From contig DASVDI010000018.1 in assembly GCA_036381175.1 (NCBI GenBank), positions 1 through 64,000 of the forward strand: a stretch of DNA of 64,000 nucleotides. Direction: 5' to 3'. Positions 1 to 9,900 of this stretch are shown piece by piece. The position numbers and the translations under genes are program-made. This stretch comes from JAJUFS01 sp036381175. GTDB lineage: Bacteria > Pseudomonadota > Gammaproteobacteria > Natronospirales > JAJUFS01. Every line of letters starts with the position of its first letter. Position 1 is the stretch's first letter. The notes under the pieces are model-generated. The model searched no databases. It was not told the origin of the DNA and worked only from the letters and a program-made list of their open reading frames with translations.

Positions 1-828
1 GTTGAACGTGTCGTCGTCCGCGCCGCCGTCGAGGTTGCCGGTGACGGCCACGTCGAGGTTGAAGATGTCGTTGCCGGCACCGCCGGCGGCATTGATGGCG
101 GCATTGGTGTCGAAGTCGAACGTATCGACACCGGTTCCGCCCGTCACGCTCTCGATGTTCGCGAACGAACCGATGTCCGTGACATCGCCGGCGTTCGCGC
201 CGCTGATCGTCCAGCTGTTCGCGCCGTCGGTCTGCGCCAGCGTGTCGCCGGTTGTCTCGCCACCTTCGCCGCCGTCGATCGTGCCGCTCAACGTTGCGCC
301 GGAGGCGATCGTGAACGCATCGTCGTTCGCGCTGCCGGTGACGTTCTCGATGTCGGTGAACACCTGGCCGTTCGATGTGATCTGATCGACACCGCTGATC
401 GCAATCGCGCCGCTGCCGACGACGGTGTCACTGTCCGTGCCCGTGCCACCGCCGGTGACACTCGTCGCCGTGCCGCCCTGCGCGTTGAACGTGTCATTGT
501 CATCGCCGCCGTCGAGGGCGCCGACAACGGCCACGTCGAGGTTGAAGATGTCATCGCCGGCGCCGCCCGCCGCATTGATCGCCGCGCCACTGTCAAAGTC
601 GAACGTATCAACGCCGGTTCCGCCGCTCACGCTCTCGATGTTCGCGAACGAACCGATGTCCGTGACGCTACCCGCGTCCACGCCGGTGATCGTCCAGCTG
701 TTCGCGCCGTCGGTCTGCGCCAGCGTATCGCCGCCAGTTTCCGCGCCTTCGCCGCCGTCGATCGTGCCGCTCAACGTCGCGCCCGATCCAACCGTGAATG
801 CATCGTCGCCGCTGCCGCCCGCCAGGTT
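1..828. repeat. Tandem 483-bp period repeat inside the exoprotein gene
   Basis: Bases 1-345 and 484-828 are near-identical at an offset of exactly 483 bp (161 codons), and the sequence between and after them is divergent. The frame is kept, so the repeat adds protein modules. The first copy continues past the window edge, and further copies may lie outside. Confidence 0.85.
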
Positions 829-3654
829 CGCGAAATCGGCGAAGTCGGAACCGTTCAAGGTGCCGATATCGGCGCCCGTGATATTCCACAGATTTGCCAC
901 ATCGCCGCCGATCAGCGTGTCATCGGCACTGGTTGCGCTGCCGGACAGGTTGACGTCGCCAGTGAGCGCTCCCGTCAGCGTCAACGACTCGGCACTGTCG
1001 TTGTCATTATCAACGCGCAGATTGACCGCGAAAGCGCCGGCATTTACGCCCGCAACAGTAATGCTGCCACCGGCCAGAACATCGACGTTTGCGCCCGCTG
1101 TGATGTCGTTGTTGAAGGTGATGTCACCGGTTGACGAAGAAACGCCTCCGTTCAGTGTCGTCGCGCCGGTTACTGATAACGCATTGGCGACGCTCGCACC
1201 GGCAGACTGGACGATCACTGTGTCGCCCGACGTCAGACTGATATCACCGTTCGCCGCAACTCCAATCGCGCCGTCAAGGTAGATGTCTCCGGTGTTCGTC
1301 GTGACAAAATCAATGCTGCTTGCCGTGATGTTCGCCAGTTCGGCATTGGTGACATTCAGTTCGGCCGCTTGTTGCGTACCGACGGAAAGATCGCCGTCAA
1401 GGGAAGCGGTGATCGTCGTTCCCGCCGCGCCGCTGTTCAGCGTCGCTGTCGCGTTGATATCGACGTCGCTCGCCGTTATGGCCAGTGCGTTGCCGTTGGT
1501 GTTTACCGAACCCGTCGCGCCGGCCGCGAAAGTGCCGGCACCGTCGTTGTTGCTGTCCGCGTTGATGCCCGTAACGCCGCCGGATGTGACGGCGGCATTC
1601 ACAGTGATGCCGTCCACAGCCGCAAGATCCAGTGTTGTTCCTGCCGTCGTTGCGCCGCCGACCGTGATCATGCCCGCCGCGTTGCTGATGTCGACCGCGC
1701 CGCCCGCCGATACTGCATCCAGTGTCACGCCATCGGCTTCGCTGACAAACACATCGCCCGCCGTTCCCGTCAGATCCAGGCTGGTCGCCGCGGTATTGAT
1801 CGCCGCACCGCTCGCGCCGATGCCGGTCGCCGCGGCCAGTGTGATCGTCGAACCCGCCAGCTGCATGTCGGCAGATGTTTGCAGGATGCTGCCAGCGGTG
1901 GCCGTCACGTCAATCGTGCCCGTCGTGACAAGGTTTTCGAGCATGAGGTTTTCGGCGCCAAGGACAATAGCGGCCGAGCCGGAATCGATCGTTACGCCGT
2001 CGGCCATGAAGATGTCACCGGTCGCGTCAGGTGCAACCGGCGTTGCTGCCGCATCGTTCGCGGTAAATGTTATCGCGCCATTGTTGGTGCTGATGTTTGC
2101 GTTGATGAAGATGTCATCGCCCGCCTGCAGCGTCAGGCCGCCGCCGGCGGTTGCCGCGCTCGCCGTATCGATGATGGCGTCAATGGTGATGTCATCGTGC
2201 GCCTGCAGGGTGACGGTCGTGCCACCGTTCATGATCGTGGTCAGCGCGACGACGTCCAGCGTCTCCGTGTTGGTGCCGTCCTCGGTGAAAGAATAGGTAT
2301 TCGAATCGCCATCGTCGGAAGGACCTTGCCCGTCGAGCTCGTTTTCCGCACCACCGACCTGCACGATGATGTCCTTCGGATCGAGCAGCAGCGTGCCGGC
2401 TTTGGCACCTGAGAGATCCGCAAAACCGTTGAAGTCGAGCTTGAAACCGGAGACTTCCGCAAAACCGCCGTTGCCGCCTCCAGCGCCCCGTGCAATGATT
2501 TCACCGTAGAAACGCGTGATTTCATCCGACCACACGATCACTTCGCCGCCGTCACCCGCATCGGTCGCACTGGCATCGATGACAACATCCGAACCGACAT
2601 AAGTGCGCGCCGCGTTGTGGATATCCGGATTGGAACCCTGGTAATCACCGCCAACCAGCACGGTGCCGCCGCCTTTGGCGCCGGAAGCGTCAATGGTTGC
2701 GTCTTCGATCAGCGCAACGCGATCACCGAGCACGTGCACCGTGCCGCCTTCGCCCTCGGCGCTGCTGACGTCGATAACGCCGCTATTGAAAGTGTCGCCG
2801 CCGCTGCCGGTCAGGAACACGCGCCCGCCATCAGTCGCAATGCCCTTCGCCGCGATGACGCCGGAGTTGTTCACGACCTGCGCGAACACATTGTTTGCGG
2901 CGTTCGCGGACAACAACACGCGGCCGCTGTCGGCGCGGATCGAGCCCTCGTTGGCGACAGCGGCATCGATACCGTAAGCGTTTTCCAGCAGCTCGCCGTC
3001 GACGGCAAAATTGATCAGGCCGTCGCCATCGAAATCGATGGTCACCTGTTCGCCCGCGGCGAGATTCACGGTGCCGTAATTCGCAACGATGACGCCGGTA
3101 TTGAGCACGCCGCCGCCAAACAGGCTGACGGAACCGCCGGTTGCTGCCTGCAGCAAACCGTGGTTGACGACCAGGCCACCCATCGCACCATTCGCGTTTT
3201 CGAATCGCAAGTCGCCGGCCATGAAGGCATCAGGATTGATGTCGAGGCCCGAGGCCACCAGCGCACCGACGTTCACGGAAGCCGACTGGCCGAATATCAT
3301 GCCGTTCGGATTCACGAGCAGCACGCGGCCGTTGGCATTGATCGCGCCGAAAATCTCGGAAGGGTTCTGGTCGAAAATGCGGTTCAGCGCGGCCGCATCA
3401 GAGGAAGGCTGGTAGAAATTGACGACTTCGTTCGGCGCGACGTTGAAGCTGTCCCAGTTGATGACGATCCGGTGCGTGTTCTGGTGGATGTTGGTGGTGG
3501 TCCCGTCAGGACGGACGATGCGCCCTTCGCCGCCAACGATTTGCTCTCCGGTCGGTCCGGCGTAAGCGCCCTGCATGGACATGACGCCCACCATCAATGC
3601 GGCGGAGAAATTTCCCAACGACCGGAGCCGTTTCGAACGCACGACAGACCACAT
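1..3654 (-). CDS. Two-partner secretion exoprotein (TpsA, filamentous hemagglutinin family), C-terminus beyond the window
   Basis: This is a secreted adhesin-like protein of the two-partner system, exported by the TpsB encoded just upstream. The minus frame is open for 1218 codons from the ATG at 3654 to base 1. After a signal peptide ending near GAYA comes the hemagglutination-activity N-terminal domain, with the hallmark VNPNGMIFG and a preceding SEIFGAINANGRVLL stretch. Gly/Ala/Thr/Asp-rich beta-helix repeats follow. The visible end holds a 161-residue tandem repeat with GGxGxDTFxFD and GGAGDDIFNL elements, reminiscent of calcium-binding repeats. An in-frame ATG at 3768 would add 38 residues, but it has no ribosome site, whereas AGAGGG precedes the ATG at 3654. 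Neither start gives a classical extended TPS signal peptide. The family assignment is firm; the ligand and target are unknown. Confidence 0.9.
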   Translation of the reverse strand, partial: MWSVVRSKRLRSLGNFSAALMVGVMSMQGAYAGPTGEQIVGGEGRIVRPDGTTTNIHQNTHRIVINWDSFNVAPNEVVNFYQPSSDAAALNRIFDQNPSEIFGAINANGRVLLVNPNGMIFGQSASVNVGALVASGLDINPDAFMAGDLRFENANGAMGGLVVNHGLLQAATGGSVSLFGGGVLNTGVIVANYGTVNLAAGEQVTIDFDGDGLINFAVDGELLENAYGIDAAVANEGSIRADSGRVLLSANAANNVFAQVVNNSGVIAAKGIATDGGRVFLTGSGGDTFNSGVIDVSSAEGEGGTVHVLGDRVALIEDATIDASGAKGGGTVLVGGDYQGSNPDIHNAARTYVGSDVVIDASATDAGDGGEVIVWSDEITRFYGEIIARGAGGGNGGFAEVSGFKLDFNGFADLSGAKAGTLLLDPKDIIVQVGGAENELDGQGPSDDGDSNTYSFTEDGTNTETLDVVALTTIMNGGTTVTLQAHDDITIDAIIDTASAATAGGGLTLQAGDDIFINANISTNNGAITFTANDAAATPVAPDATGDIFMADGVTIDSGSAAIVLGAENLMLENLVTTGTIDVTATAGSILQTSADMQLAGSTITLAAATGIGASGAAINTAATSLDLTGTAGDVFVSEADGVTLDAVSAGGAVDISNAAGMITVGGATTAGTTLDLAAVDGITVNAAVTSGGVTGINADSNNDGAGTFAAGATGSVNTNGNALAITASDVDINATATLNSGAAGTTITASLDGDLSVGTQQAAELNVTNAELANITASSIDFVTTNTGDIYLDGAIGVAANGDISLTSGDTVIVQSAGASVANALSVTGATTLNGGVSSSTGDITFNNDITAGANVDVLAGGSITVAGVNAGAFAVNLRVDNDNDSAESLTLTGALTGDVNLSGSATSADDTLIGGDVANLWNITGADIGTLNGSDFADFANLAGGSGDDAFTVGSGATLSGTIDGGEGAETGGDTLAQTDGANSWTITGVDAGSVTDIGSFANIESVSGGTGVDTFDFDSGAAINAAGGAGDDIFNLDVAVVGALDGGDDNDTFNAQGGTATSVTGGGTGTDSDTVVGSGAIAISGVDQITSNGQVFTDIENVTGSANDDAFTIASGATLSGTIDGGEGGETTGDTLAQTDGANSWTISGANAGDVTDIGSFANIESVTGGTGVDTFDFDTNAAINAAGGAGNDIFNLDVAVTGNLDGGADDDTFN

Positions 3655-3737
3655 GGTGTCACCCTCTGCGGCACCCTTCCGCGTTCCCTTCCGGAAGAAT
3701 GCTCGAAATTCAGCCGAACACGCTTTGTGTTCGACTG

Positions 3738-3763
3738 AACCGCTCCTCCTGAGCGGTTTTTTA
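3738..3763 (+). terminator. Hairpin with T-run on the plus strand, inside the tpsB-tpsA gap
   Basis: The arms ACCGCTC (3739-3745) and GAGCGGT (3751-3757), with a 5-nt loop, are followed by a T-run on the plus strand. Both flanking genes are read on the minus strand, so this is an intrinsic terminator shape pointing against them. On the minus-strand RNA the loop carries an AGGAGG-like sequence. The function is uncertain. Confidence 0.45.
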
Positions 3764-3768
3764 TCCAT

Positions 3769-3791
3769 GCCGGCCGCGCGTTGTGGCCGGC
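3769..3791 (-). other. GC hairpin right after the tpsB stop codon
   Basis: The arms GCCGGCC (3769-3775) and GGCCGGC (3785-3791) flank a 9-nt loop 7 bases downstream of the transporter stop. No T-run follows on the minus strand, so it is not a standard rho-independent terminator. It could protect or partially attenuate the tpsB-tpsA message, which is inference only. Confidence 0.4.
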
Positions 3792-3797
3792 CGTGTT

Positions 3798-5876
3798 TCA
3801 AAACTCGACCGTCAAATCCACCCAGAGCTGGTCGTCATCGAGAATCGCGCGCGGATCGGTGATGCTGTCCGGCTGCGCCTCGACGCCATTCGTCAGCTTC
3901 GCCCACTGCACGTTGAGGCGAAACGTACCGGGCAATCCAAGCTCGACGCCCACGCCCGCGCCGCCCGCCTCGATGCTGTCGTCGCTGTCGGCCACCAGCA
4001 CGGCGTTATCGTCGAACTCGCCATACGCAAAATCGTAGAACACAGTGAAGCGCAGCACCTCGCCCCAACTGCGGTTCGCGAACGCCGGCGCATCCGCGAA
4101 ACCGGGCGCGCGAATACCCCACTCCACGGACGCAAACGCGCCGGAGTCGGTCAGGAATTGCGATGAGGGGATCGCGCGCACGTTTGACGGACCGCCGATG
4201 GAAAACTGTTCAAGGTTGGTGAGCAGGTCCGTGGTGTACTGGCCATTCACGCGCGCGAGCAATGTCTGGTTCACGGTCAGGCTCTTGAGCCAGGAATAAC
4301 CGAAGGTCAGCTTGGTGAAATCACTGCCCGCGGGCGCGCGGTCCAGCCCTGAACGGCTCGGCCCCGGGATCGCCGGATTGTCGCGATTCTCGATCAACTC
4401 CTCGGTGGTCGGCACGCCGAGCGCTTCGACGCCGACATCAATGCGCGCGTACGCGGAACTGATGGTCGCGCTGGCAAGGTCAATATTTTCGTAATTGGCT
4501 TCGAACCCGAGCACGGCAATCTCGTCACGATTGCTGATGCGGCCGAAGGTTTCCGTATCCGCCTGCTTGCGGGTCAGATCGACTTTCCCGCCAACCTTGA
4601 GCGCACGCGTGCGAATGAAATTGCGCTGGTAATAAAGCGAGGCGATTTCGGAAATGCCGCCTGCCTCGGTGCCCGCCGCGCCCGATGTCAGGTTCGCGAC
4701 GTCAAAGGTGTTGCGCGTCAGCTCGACGCCGACGCGGTGACGCGGATCGCCGAGCGGCAGCTCGTACTTGATCGCACCAAACAATGAATTGTCCGGCTCG
4801 TACGTCTGCAAGGCGGTGAGCCGCAGGATGTCCGCGCGGCCGAACGGATTGTTCCAGGTGACTTCGCCCAGAAGGCGCTGCTCACCGGTGAACCGCGTGC
4901 CGTGATTGTCGGCGCGCGCCAGGAAGCTGAAATGGTCTTCGTCGGAAACGCGCACGAGAACGTCCGCCGTGCCGACATCCTCGCCGGGCTGGAACACGCC
5001 GACCGCGCTGAGTCCCGGGTAGTCCTGCAAGGTCAAAAGCGCGTCCTCGATCTTGTCGACGGTGATCAGCTCGCCGAGAAACGGCTGGAACGGATCCGCG
5101 AGACGCGCGTGCGAATAATTGTCATTGCCCTGGGAATTGACGCCGCCAAGGCGCCCTTCCAGCACACGAATCATGACCACGCCATCGACCACTTCCTGCG
5201 CGGGAATCACCGCGCGCGCGAGGAAGAAGCCTTTCTCGCGGTAATACCGCGTGATTTCGTCCGCGATCAGTTGCAATTGGCCAATCGTGAGGCCGCGGTT
5301 GCGATCGAGCCGTTGAAGACGCAACTGATCGATGAAACTCTGGTACGCCTCGACCTGCATGTCCGGCGAAAGATCGCGCACCACGTCCGACATGAAATCG
5401 ACGATTGCCGAGCGCTCCTCCGGCGTGAACCCGTCGGGTCCGACATTTTCCTGGTTCTGCCGCTCGACACGCAGCCGGGTCAGAAGCTGGCTGAGATCCT
5501 CGAACCGCTGGCGCACGCGCTCGTTGATTTGGGCCTTGAGAATCCCCGCTTCCGGATCATCGATCACGCCGCTGATAATGAATTCCTTCACGAAGACGCG
5601 CCCGCCCTCGTCGATGCCAAGCGGCCGCTGGAACACCGGCGGGATTTCAAACGCGAGCTGGCTGGGATCAATGCGGGGCGCGGTGCCGAAACCTTCCGGC
5701 GGCAACAGGCCCTGGGACTGCGAATTGTCCGGCAGTGGCGGCAAAGGCAATGGCAGCGGCTCCTCGGCCGCGCGCGCGGAACCGGCGAACATCGTGGCCA
5801 ACAGAAGCAGGAAAACAGCCTTCGCATACGCGCGCGCCGCGAATTGCGCCACCCCCGAATCCCCCGCTTTCTTCAT
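3798..5876 (-). CDS. Two-partner secretion outer-membrane transporter (TpsB, ShlB/FhaC/HecB family)
   Basis: This Omp85-superfamily pore secretes the exoprotein encoded directly downstream. The 692 residues start with a cleavable signal peptide ending SARA, then a Pro-rich linker of alternating Leu and Pro. POTRA-like domains follow at about residues 75-280, ending in a VVMIRVLEGRLGGV element. The beta-barrel covers about residues 290-692 and ends DLTVEF, a terminal-Phe outer-membrane signal. The ATG at 5876 is backed by GAGGGGC a few bases upstream. The 143-bp gap to the exoprotein contains two hairpins. The order transporter then exoprotein is common for TPS operons, and the length is slightly above the usual 550-600 residues because of a long N-terminal segment. 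Confidence 0.92.
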   Translation of the reverse strand: MKKAGDSGVAQFAARAYAKAVFLLLLATMFAGSARAAEEPLPLPLPPLPDNSQSQGLLPPEGFGTAPRIDPSQLAFEIPPVFQRPLGIDEGGRVFVKEFIISGVIDDPEAGILKAQINERVRQRFEDLSQLLTRLRVERQNQENVGPDGFTPEERSAIVDFMSDVVRDLSPDMQVEAYQSFIDQLRLQRLDRNRGLTIGQLQLIADEITRYYREKGFFLARAVIPAQEVVDGVVMIRVLEGRLGGVNSQGNDNYSHARLADPFQPFLGELITVDKIEDALLTLQDYPGLSAVGVFQPGEDVGTADVLVRVSDEDHFSFLARADNHGTRFTGEQRLLGEVTWNNPFGRADILRLTALQTYEPDNSLFGAIKYELPLGDPRHRVGVELTRNTFDVANLTSGAAGTEAGGISEIASLYYQRNFIRTRALKVGGKVDLTRKQADTETFGRISNRDEIAVLGFEANYENIDLASATISSAYARIDVGVEALGVPTTEELIENRDNPAIPGPSRSGLDRAPAGSDFTKLTFGYSWLKSLTVNQTLLARVNGQYTTDLLTNLEQFSIGGPSNVRAIPSSQFLTDSGAFASVEWGIRAPGFADAPAFANRSWGEVLRFTVFYDFAYGEFDDNAVLVADSDDSIEAGGAGVGVELGLPGTFRLNVQWAKLTNGVEAQPDSITDPRAILDDDQLWVDLTVEF

Positions 5877-6164
5877 TGCCGCCCCTCGGATTGATACCTT
5901 GTTATATGGCGTCGTCTTCCGTTACGACGCGGCCCGCGAATCTCCGTTCGCACGCCGCGCGCGGCCTAACATAATGCTCGTACCGCAACCGTGCAAGCAC
6001 AAGCAGATTTCCCGGTTTCCGGGGTTTCACGCTGGCATTTCAGGTGCCCAAAGTATATTTTATGTTCAAAACGCCCGCACAACATAATACATATAAAGAT
6101 GTGCGGTTGAAGAATCGCGCATGGCGGCCCTTTCGAACCGGCAACGCGAACGAGCGATGGCCCA

Positions 6165-6893
6165 ATGAGCACGCATGATCCAGTGTCCTGGACTTCCCAC
6201 GCGGTCAGCCACGTCGGAACGGTCCGCAAGATCAACGAAGACGCCTGCCTGAACAGCCCCGCGCGCGGCCTTTGGGCCGTGGCCGATGGCATGGGCGGGC
6301 ATTCGGCGGGCGATGTGGCCAGCCGGATGATTGTCGAGGCGCTGGACCGTCTTCCCATGGAGGGCGATCTCGCGGCTATTGCGACCGCCGTCGAAAACGC
6401 CTTGCGCGACGTCAATCTCGAGCTGCTCCGGCTCGCACAGGATTCCGACAAGCACACCATCGGCAGCACCGCGGCAGTGCTTGTCGCGCGCGGTCGCCAT
6501 GTGCTTTGCGTCTGGGCCGGCGACAGCCGCGTCTACCGGTTCCGAAAGGGGCGGCTGGAGCAGCTCACGCAGGACCACGCCATGGTCGAGGACATGGTCG
6601 AGGCAGGCCTGATCTCGCGCGAGGAAGCCGAACACCACCCCCAGGCCAACCGGATCACGCGCGCTGTCGGCGCAATGGATGAGCTGTTCGTGGACATGGA
6701 CATGCACGCGGTTCAGCCGGGTGACCAGTTCCTGATCTGCAGCGACGGGCTCTTCAAGGACACGACCGTCGCGGACCTCGCACGCTTGCTGCGCCGCAAG
6801 GGGAATACGGCCAAGGCCGCGGTTGATCTTGCGCTTGAGAACGGCGCGCGCGACAACGTGACAGTCGTGACGGTAAATATCGAAAAAGGCTAA
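6165..6893 (+). CDS. PP2C-family Ser/Thr protein phosphatase
   Basis: A soluble 242-residue phosphatase, predicted to remove phosphate from Ser/Thr in proteins using two metal ions. The PP2C motifs are all present in order: NEDA near the start, VADGMGGHSAGD, the GSTAAVLV strand, WAGDSRVYRFRKG, LTQDHAMVEDMV, NRITRAVG, CSDGLFKD and ARDNVTVV. The metal-binding aspartates are intact, so it should be active. It ends 67 bp before the Ser/Thr kinase on the same strand, the usual pairing of a phosphatase with its kinase (compare PppA/PpkA or Stp/PrkC). The 288-bp gap upstream is AT-rich at 6050-6110 and probably holds divergent promoters for this unit and the secretion pair. No signal peptide is visible. 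Confidence 0.93.
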   Translation: MSTHDPVSWTSHAVSHVGTVRKINEDACLNSPARGLWAVADGMGGHSAGDVASRMIVEALDRLPMEGDLAAIATAVENALRDVNLELLRLAQDSDKHTIGSTAAVLVARGRHVLCVWAGDSRVYRFRKGRLEQLTQDHAMVEDMVEAGLISREEAEHHPQANRITRAVGAMDELFVDMDMHAVQPGDQFLICSDGLFKDTTVADLARLLRRKGNTAKAAVDLALENGARDNVTVVTVNIEKG

Positions 6894-6960
6894 ACTTTTC
6901 GTTGGCGTGCCTTGATTTCATTATCGTTCCCGAATTGAACGGGGGCAGGAGCTAAAGACA

Positions 6961-9900
6961 GTGTCGGATTTCAAATCCTTGCTCGCGGATCTCGCGCAGG
7001 GGAACGTCAGCATCGAGACGGTAAGAAGCTGGATCGATGACGCCCTGGCCGAGGGCACGGCCGACAGCGAGTCGCTGCTCGCACTGCTGGAATCCGCTGC
7101 GGAAATCCTGCCGCCGGATCTCGTCGACTCCCTGAAAACCACGATCACATCGGGCAACGCCGGTAGCCCGGACGCGCCGCTTGAGTTCGATTTTGATATC
7201 CGGATTCCAGAACCGGAAGAAGCGACCGTGACGGACAGCGACCGCACCGTGGCCGATCCGGACACGGCCCAGGCCGGCGCCCGCGCTGACGCCGAGATCG
7301 AATTGTCCCTGGTCCCGCTGACGGAAGAAGAAGCAGCGGAACAAGCCGCAGCGCAGGCTGCAGCCGCCGCGGAAAAAACGCAGATCGTCGACAAGGGCGA
7401 CGATGAAAAAACACAGATGATGCCGCCACCCGGCGAGGAAAAGACGCAAGTCATTCCGCGTGGCGCCGAGAAGACACGCGTGATGCCGGATGCCGACGCC
7501 GAGGCCACGGTCCTGAACGACCCCGATGCAACACCCGGGGCCGGTCGCGCTTTCGATCCCTTCGCGATGTCCGATTCCACGACGCCGGCAGCGAGTGCGC
7601 CGACGGGTACCGGCTGGCCGACGAACACCGGTTTCACCGGCGGGCGCGGCAGCGGGCTTGATCCGCGCAATATCGGTCCCGGCACGATCCTGAAAGAACG
7701 TTTCGAGCTGCTTTCCGCCATCGGCGAAGGCGGCATGGGCATGGTCTACAAGGCGCGCGACCTGCTCAAGGTCGAGGCGAAAGACCGCAATCCGTACATC
7801 GCCGTGAAATTGCTGTCGGGCGACTTCCGCGAACATCCCGAAGCCTTTATCGCGCTGCAGCGCGAATCCTCCAAGGCACAGAAGCTCGCGCATCCGAACA
7901 TCACCACCGTTTACGATTTCGATCGCGATGGCGCCACCGTTTACCTGACGATGGAGCTGATGGAAGGCGAGGAGCTGGCGAAGTTCATCAAGAAACTTCC
8001 CGCGGGCGGACTGCCGACCGACGAAGCGCTCGGCATCATCAAGCAACTGTGCGACGGCCTGGAATACGCGCACGCGCGCAACCTCGTGCACTCCGATTTC
8101 AAGCCCGGCAACTGTTTCTTCCTCAAGGATGGCACCGTCAAGATTCTCGACTTCGGCATCGCGCGCGCTTCCACCACGCGTTCGGACGCCCAGGGCGAAA
8201 CAACCGTCTTCGATCCGGGCCAGCTCGGCGCGCTCACGCCCGCCTACGCCACGCCAGAAATGTTCGAGGGTCTTGATCCGGCAGCGGGCGATGACATCTA
8301 TGCACTCGCCTGTGTCGCCTACGAGCTTCTGACCGGCAAGCATCCGTTCAACAAACTGTCGTCCGTGAAGGCGATGGAAAAAGGCCTGTCGCCCGCGCCG
8401 ATCACGCACAAGCCGGGCTTCACCAAGCGCCAGCAGAAAGTCCTGTTCAAGGCGCTCGCCTTCCGCCGCGAGGACCGCACCAAGTCCGTCGTCGAATTCT
8501 GGGAAGGCATCCAGTTCAAGAAGAACAATCTCCCGTATTACCTCGCCGCCGGCGTCGCCGGCGCCTTGCTGATCAGCGCGCTCGCCTACAAGCCGATCAT
8601 CGAGACGATCGAAGACAACAAGAACGCGGAAATCATCACGGCGCTGGAACAAGGCAGCCGCCAGGTGCCGGACGTGCTCGCGAATCTCGGCCAGTTCAGT
8701 GAACGCGCGCGTGGCGGCCTGCTGGAAGACGGCAAGGACATCATCATCGGCTACTACCAGCAGCGCGCCGAAGCGCTGGTTGACGAGTCCCAGGGCAATT
8801 ACGACTTCCCCGCGGCGTTCCGGGAAATCGACAAGGTGCGCGAATATTATCCGGACTCGGCGCAGGTGCAGACGCTTGAAACCAACCTGACCGACCGGCG
8901 CAACACGCTCATCTCGCAGCTGAACTCGACCTTCGACGCCTACCTGACCGAAGACCGGCTGCTGCCGCTGGAAAGCGAAGACGACATCACCGACGTGCTC
9001 GACAAGCTGCGCCAGGCCGCGCCGGAAAATGCGCTGCTGGATGACGCGCGACTGTCGGCACGCTATGCGGAGCTGGCGGAAGGCGCAATCAAGGCCAACG
9101 CCTGGGATCGCGCCGCGGAGTATCTCGCCGCCGGCCTCGCCTACGCACCGAAGGACGCGCTGCTGCTCAACCTTGACGATCAGGTCAGTCGCGAACTCAA
9201 GCGCCAGGCCGATGCGAAACTGGTGGCGGACATCAAGGGTCGCCTGGATGCGCAGCGCGGCGCGTTGAATTCCATCGACGGCTACATCGCCGCCGTCGAC
9301 GACATCAACCGGCTCACCGAATTGCGTCCGGATGATGCCTTGCTGGGAGAAATCCTAGGCCCGCTGCGTGAAACCGTCAGCGCGCGCATCCAGGCGCTCG
9401 CCGGCGCCGGGGATTTCGCCGCGGCCGAGGAACTGCTGTTCACTTTCGCGCGGCAATTCTCCGTCTCCGAGCTGCTTGGCCTGCGTGAAAATCTCTCCCG
9501 CGCCGAAATCAATGCCGGCTACCAGCCGGGGAACCTGAGCGACGCCCTGCAGGCGCTGAACCAGCGCCGCGTATTGATGGACGAATTGCTCGGCCAGGCC
9601 GCTTTCAACAACGAATGGAACGACGCGCTCGCAAAACAGTTCAAGGAAACCATTGCGCTGCTGCGCCCGGGCAATACCTGGTTCGAGGAAATGCAACAGC
9701 GCATCGTGAATGCCTATGTGCAGCAGGCGCAAAGCCTGATCCAGGCCGACCGTTTCGACGCGGCACGACGAATGCTCGACATCGGTGAAACCTTCCGTCC
9801 GGACCTGCCCGTGTTCGATCAGCAGCGCGTCGTACTCGCAGATGCCGAGGCGCAATTCAAGCGCGAGCAGGAAGAACGCCTGCGGCTTGCGCGCATCGAC

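Noticed and set aside
1283..3738. Several long plus-strand frames opposite the secretion exoprotein
   Set aside because: The minus-strand frame has the signal peptide, the VNPNGMIFG hallmark and repeats; the plus frames show only the mirrored low complexity.
3654..3768. 38-residue upstream extension of the exoprotein as an extended TPS signal peptide
   Set aside because: The residues do not resemble the known extended signal (no aromatic-rich conserved region) and no ribosome site precedes ATG 3768.
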